Positions 63,997-64,000 of a stretch of 64,000 bases of DNA are shown here, piece after piece. The DNA comes from Corynebacterium afermentans subsp. lipophilum (GTDB lineage: Bacteria; Actinomycetota; Actinomycetes; Mycobacteriales; Mycobacteriaceae), in assembly GCF_030408375.1 (NCBI RefSeq), contig NZ_CP046530.1, positions 434,001 to 498,000 of the forward strand. Direction: 5' to 3'. Below the pieces are notes generated by a model, which saw nothing but the letters and a program-made list of their open reading frames with translations, had not been told where the DNA came from and made no database searches. The position numbers and the translations under genes were made by a program. The first letter of the stretch is position 1. Each line of letters opens with the position of its first letter.

Positions 63997-64000
63997 CGGA

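Overview
The window is about 64 kb of high-GC, gene-dense, single-chromosome-type sequence that reads as Corynebacterium. Supporting evidence: a guaA-esrI/esrSR start, monomeric NADP isocitrate dehydrogenase, pyruvate carboxylase, the actinobacterial ImuB/DnaE2 pair, the biotin synthase helper BsaP, McbR/BioQ-type operators and many leaderless-type starts (a TANNNT box about 7 nt before the start codon). Gene content resembles the guaA-to-pyc interval of C. glutamicum as I remember it, with insertions and losses. I see no rRNA, tRNA, prophage, insertion sequence or CRISPR array.

Layout. 1-3.1 kb: the 3' end of guaA, then a divergent envelope-stress module (EsrI inhibitor, EsrS kinase, EsrR regulator). 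3.1-11.4 kb: an uncharacterised divergent cluster (FAD/NAD(P)-binding protein; peptide/nickel-type ABC transporter; a fused CMD-alkylhydroperoxidase protein) around a perfect McbR-type operator, which suggests organosulfur scavenging. 11.4-16.5 kb: an EsrI-like PspC paralogue, a membrane protein, the SOS pair imuA'-imuB behind a LexA-like box, a lipoprotein and a Suc_Fer-like protein. 16.7-21 kb: a HAD phosphatase and a methionine importer metINQ with two metQ genes. 21.3-28.4 kb: dnaE2, two PH-domain membrane proteins, trmL, folD, DUF3017. 28.4-34.3 kb: a ferric/phosphonate-type ABC importer, an unknown 431-aa protein and a metallophosphoesterase. 34.3-38 kb: metX-metY and an AbiEi/DUF559-like nuclease gene. 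38-44.3 kb: icd, xthA, bioB-bsaP and a GntR-controlled ABC exporter. 44.3-48.1 kb: decayed small genes, trpS and a CmtR/P1B-ATPase metal-efflux pair. 48.2-55.6 kb: BrkB protein, D,D-carboxypeptidase, TRIC-type channel, an internally duplicated unknown protein, an NlpC/P60 hydrolase with a WXG-like partner, upp and an XRE regulator. 55.7-64 kb: M20 amidohydrolase, LpdA-like quinone reductase, a deletion scar joining the tails of prpR-like and prpC genes, pyc, a GNAT acetyltransferase and a secreted serine protease.

How it works together. Sulfur/methionine supply is the strongest theme: metINQ1Q2, metX-metY and the cluster at 3-11 kb all carry McbR-like operators. A second theme is envelope stress and cell-wall remodelling. 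A third is SOS mutagenesis (imuA', imuB, dnaE2).

Most unusual non-coding signals: two homologous arrays of a 9-bp unit (GATGCTTAC, four forward and four inverted copies) downstream of dnaE2 and of the DUF559 gene; a related motif GTCGATA(A/G)GC that I count 14 times, where base composition predicts well under one; and three further intergenic inverted-repeat elements.
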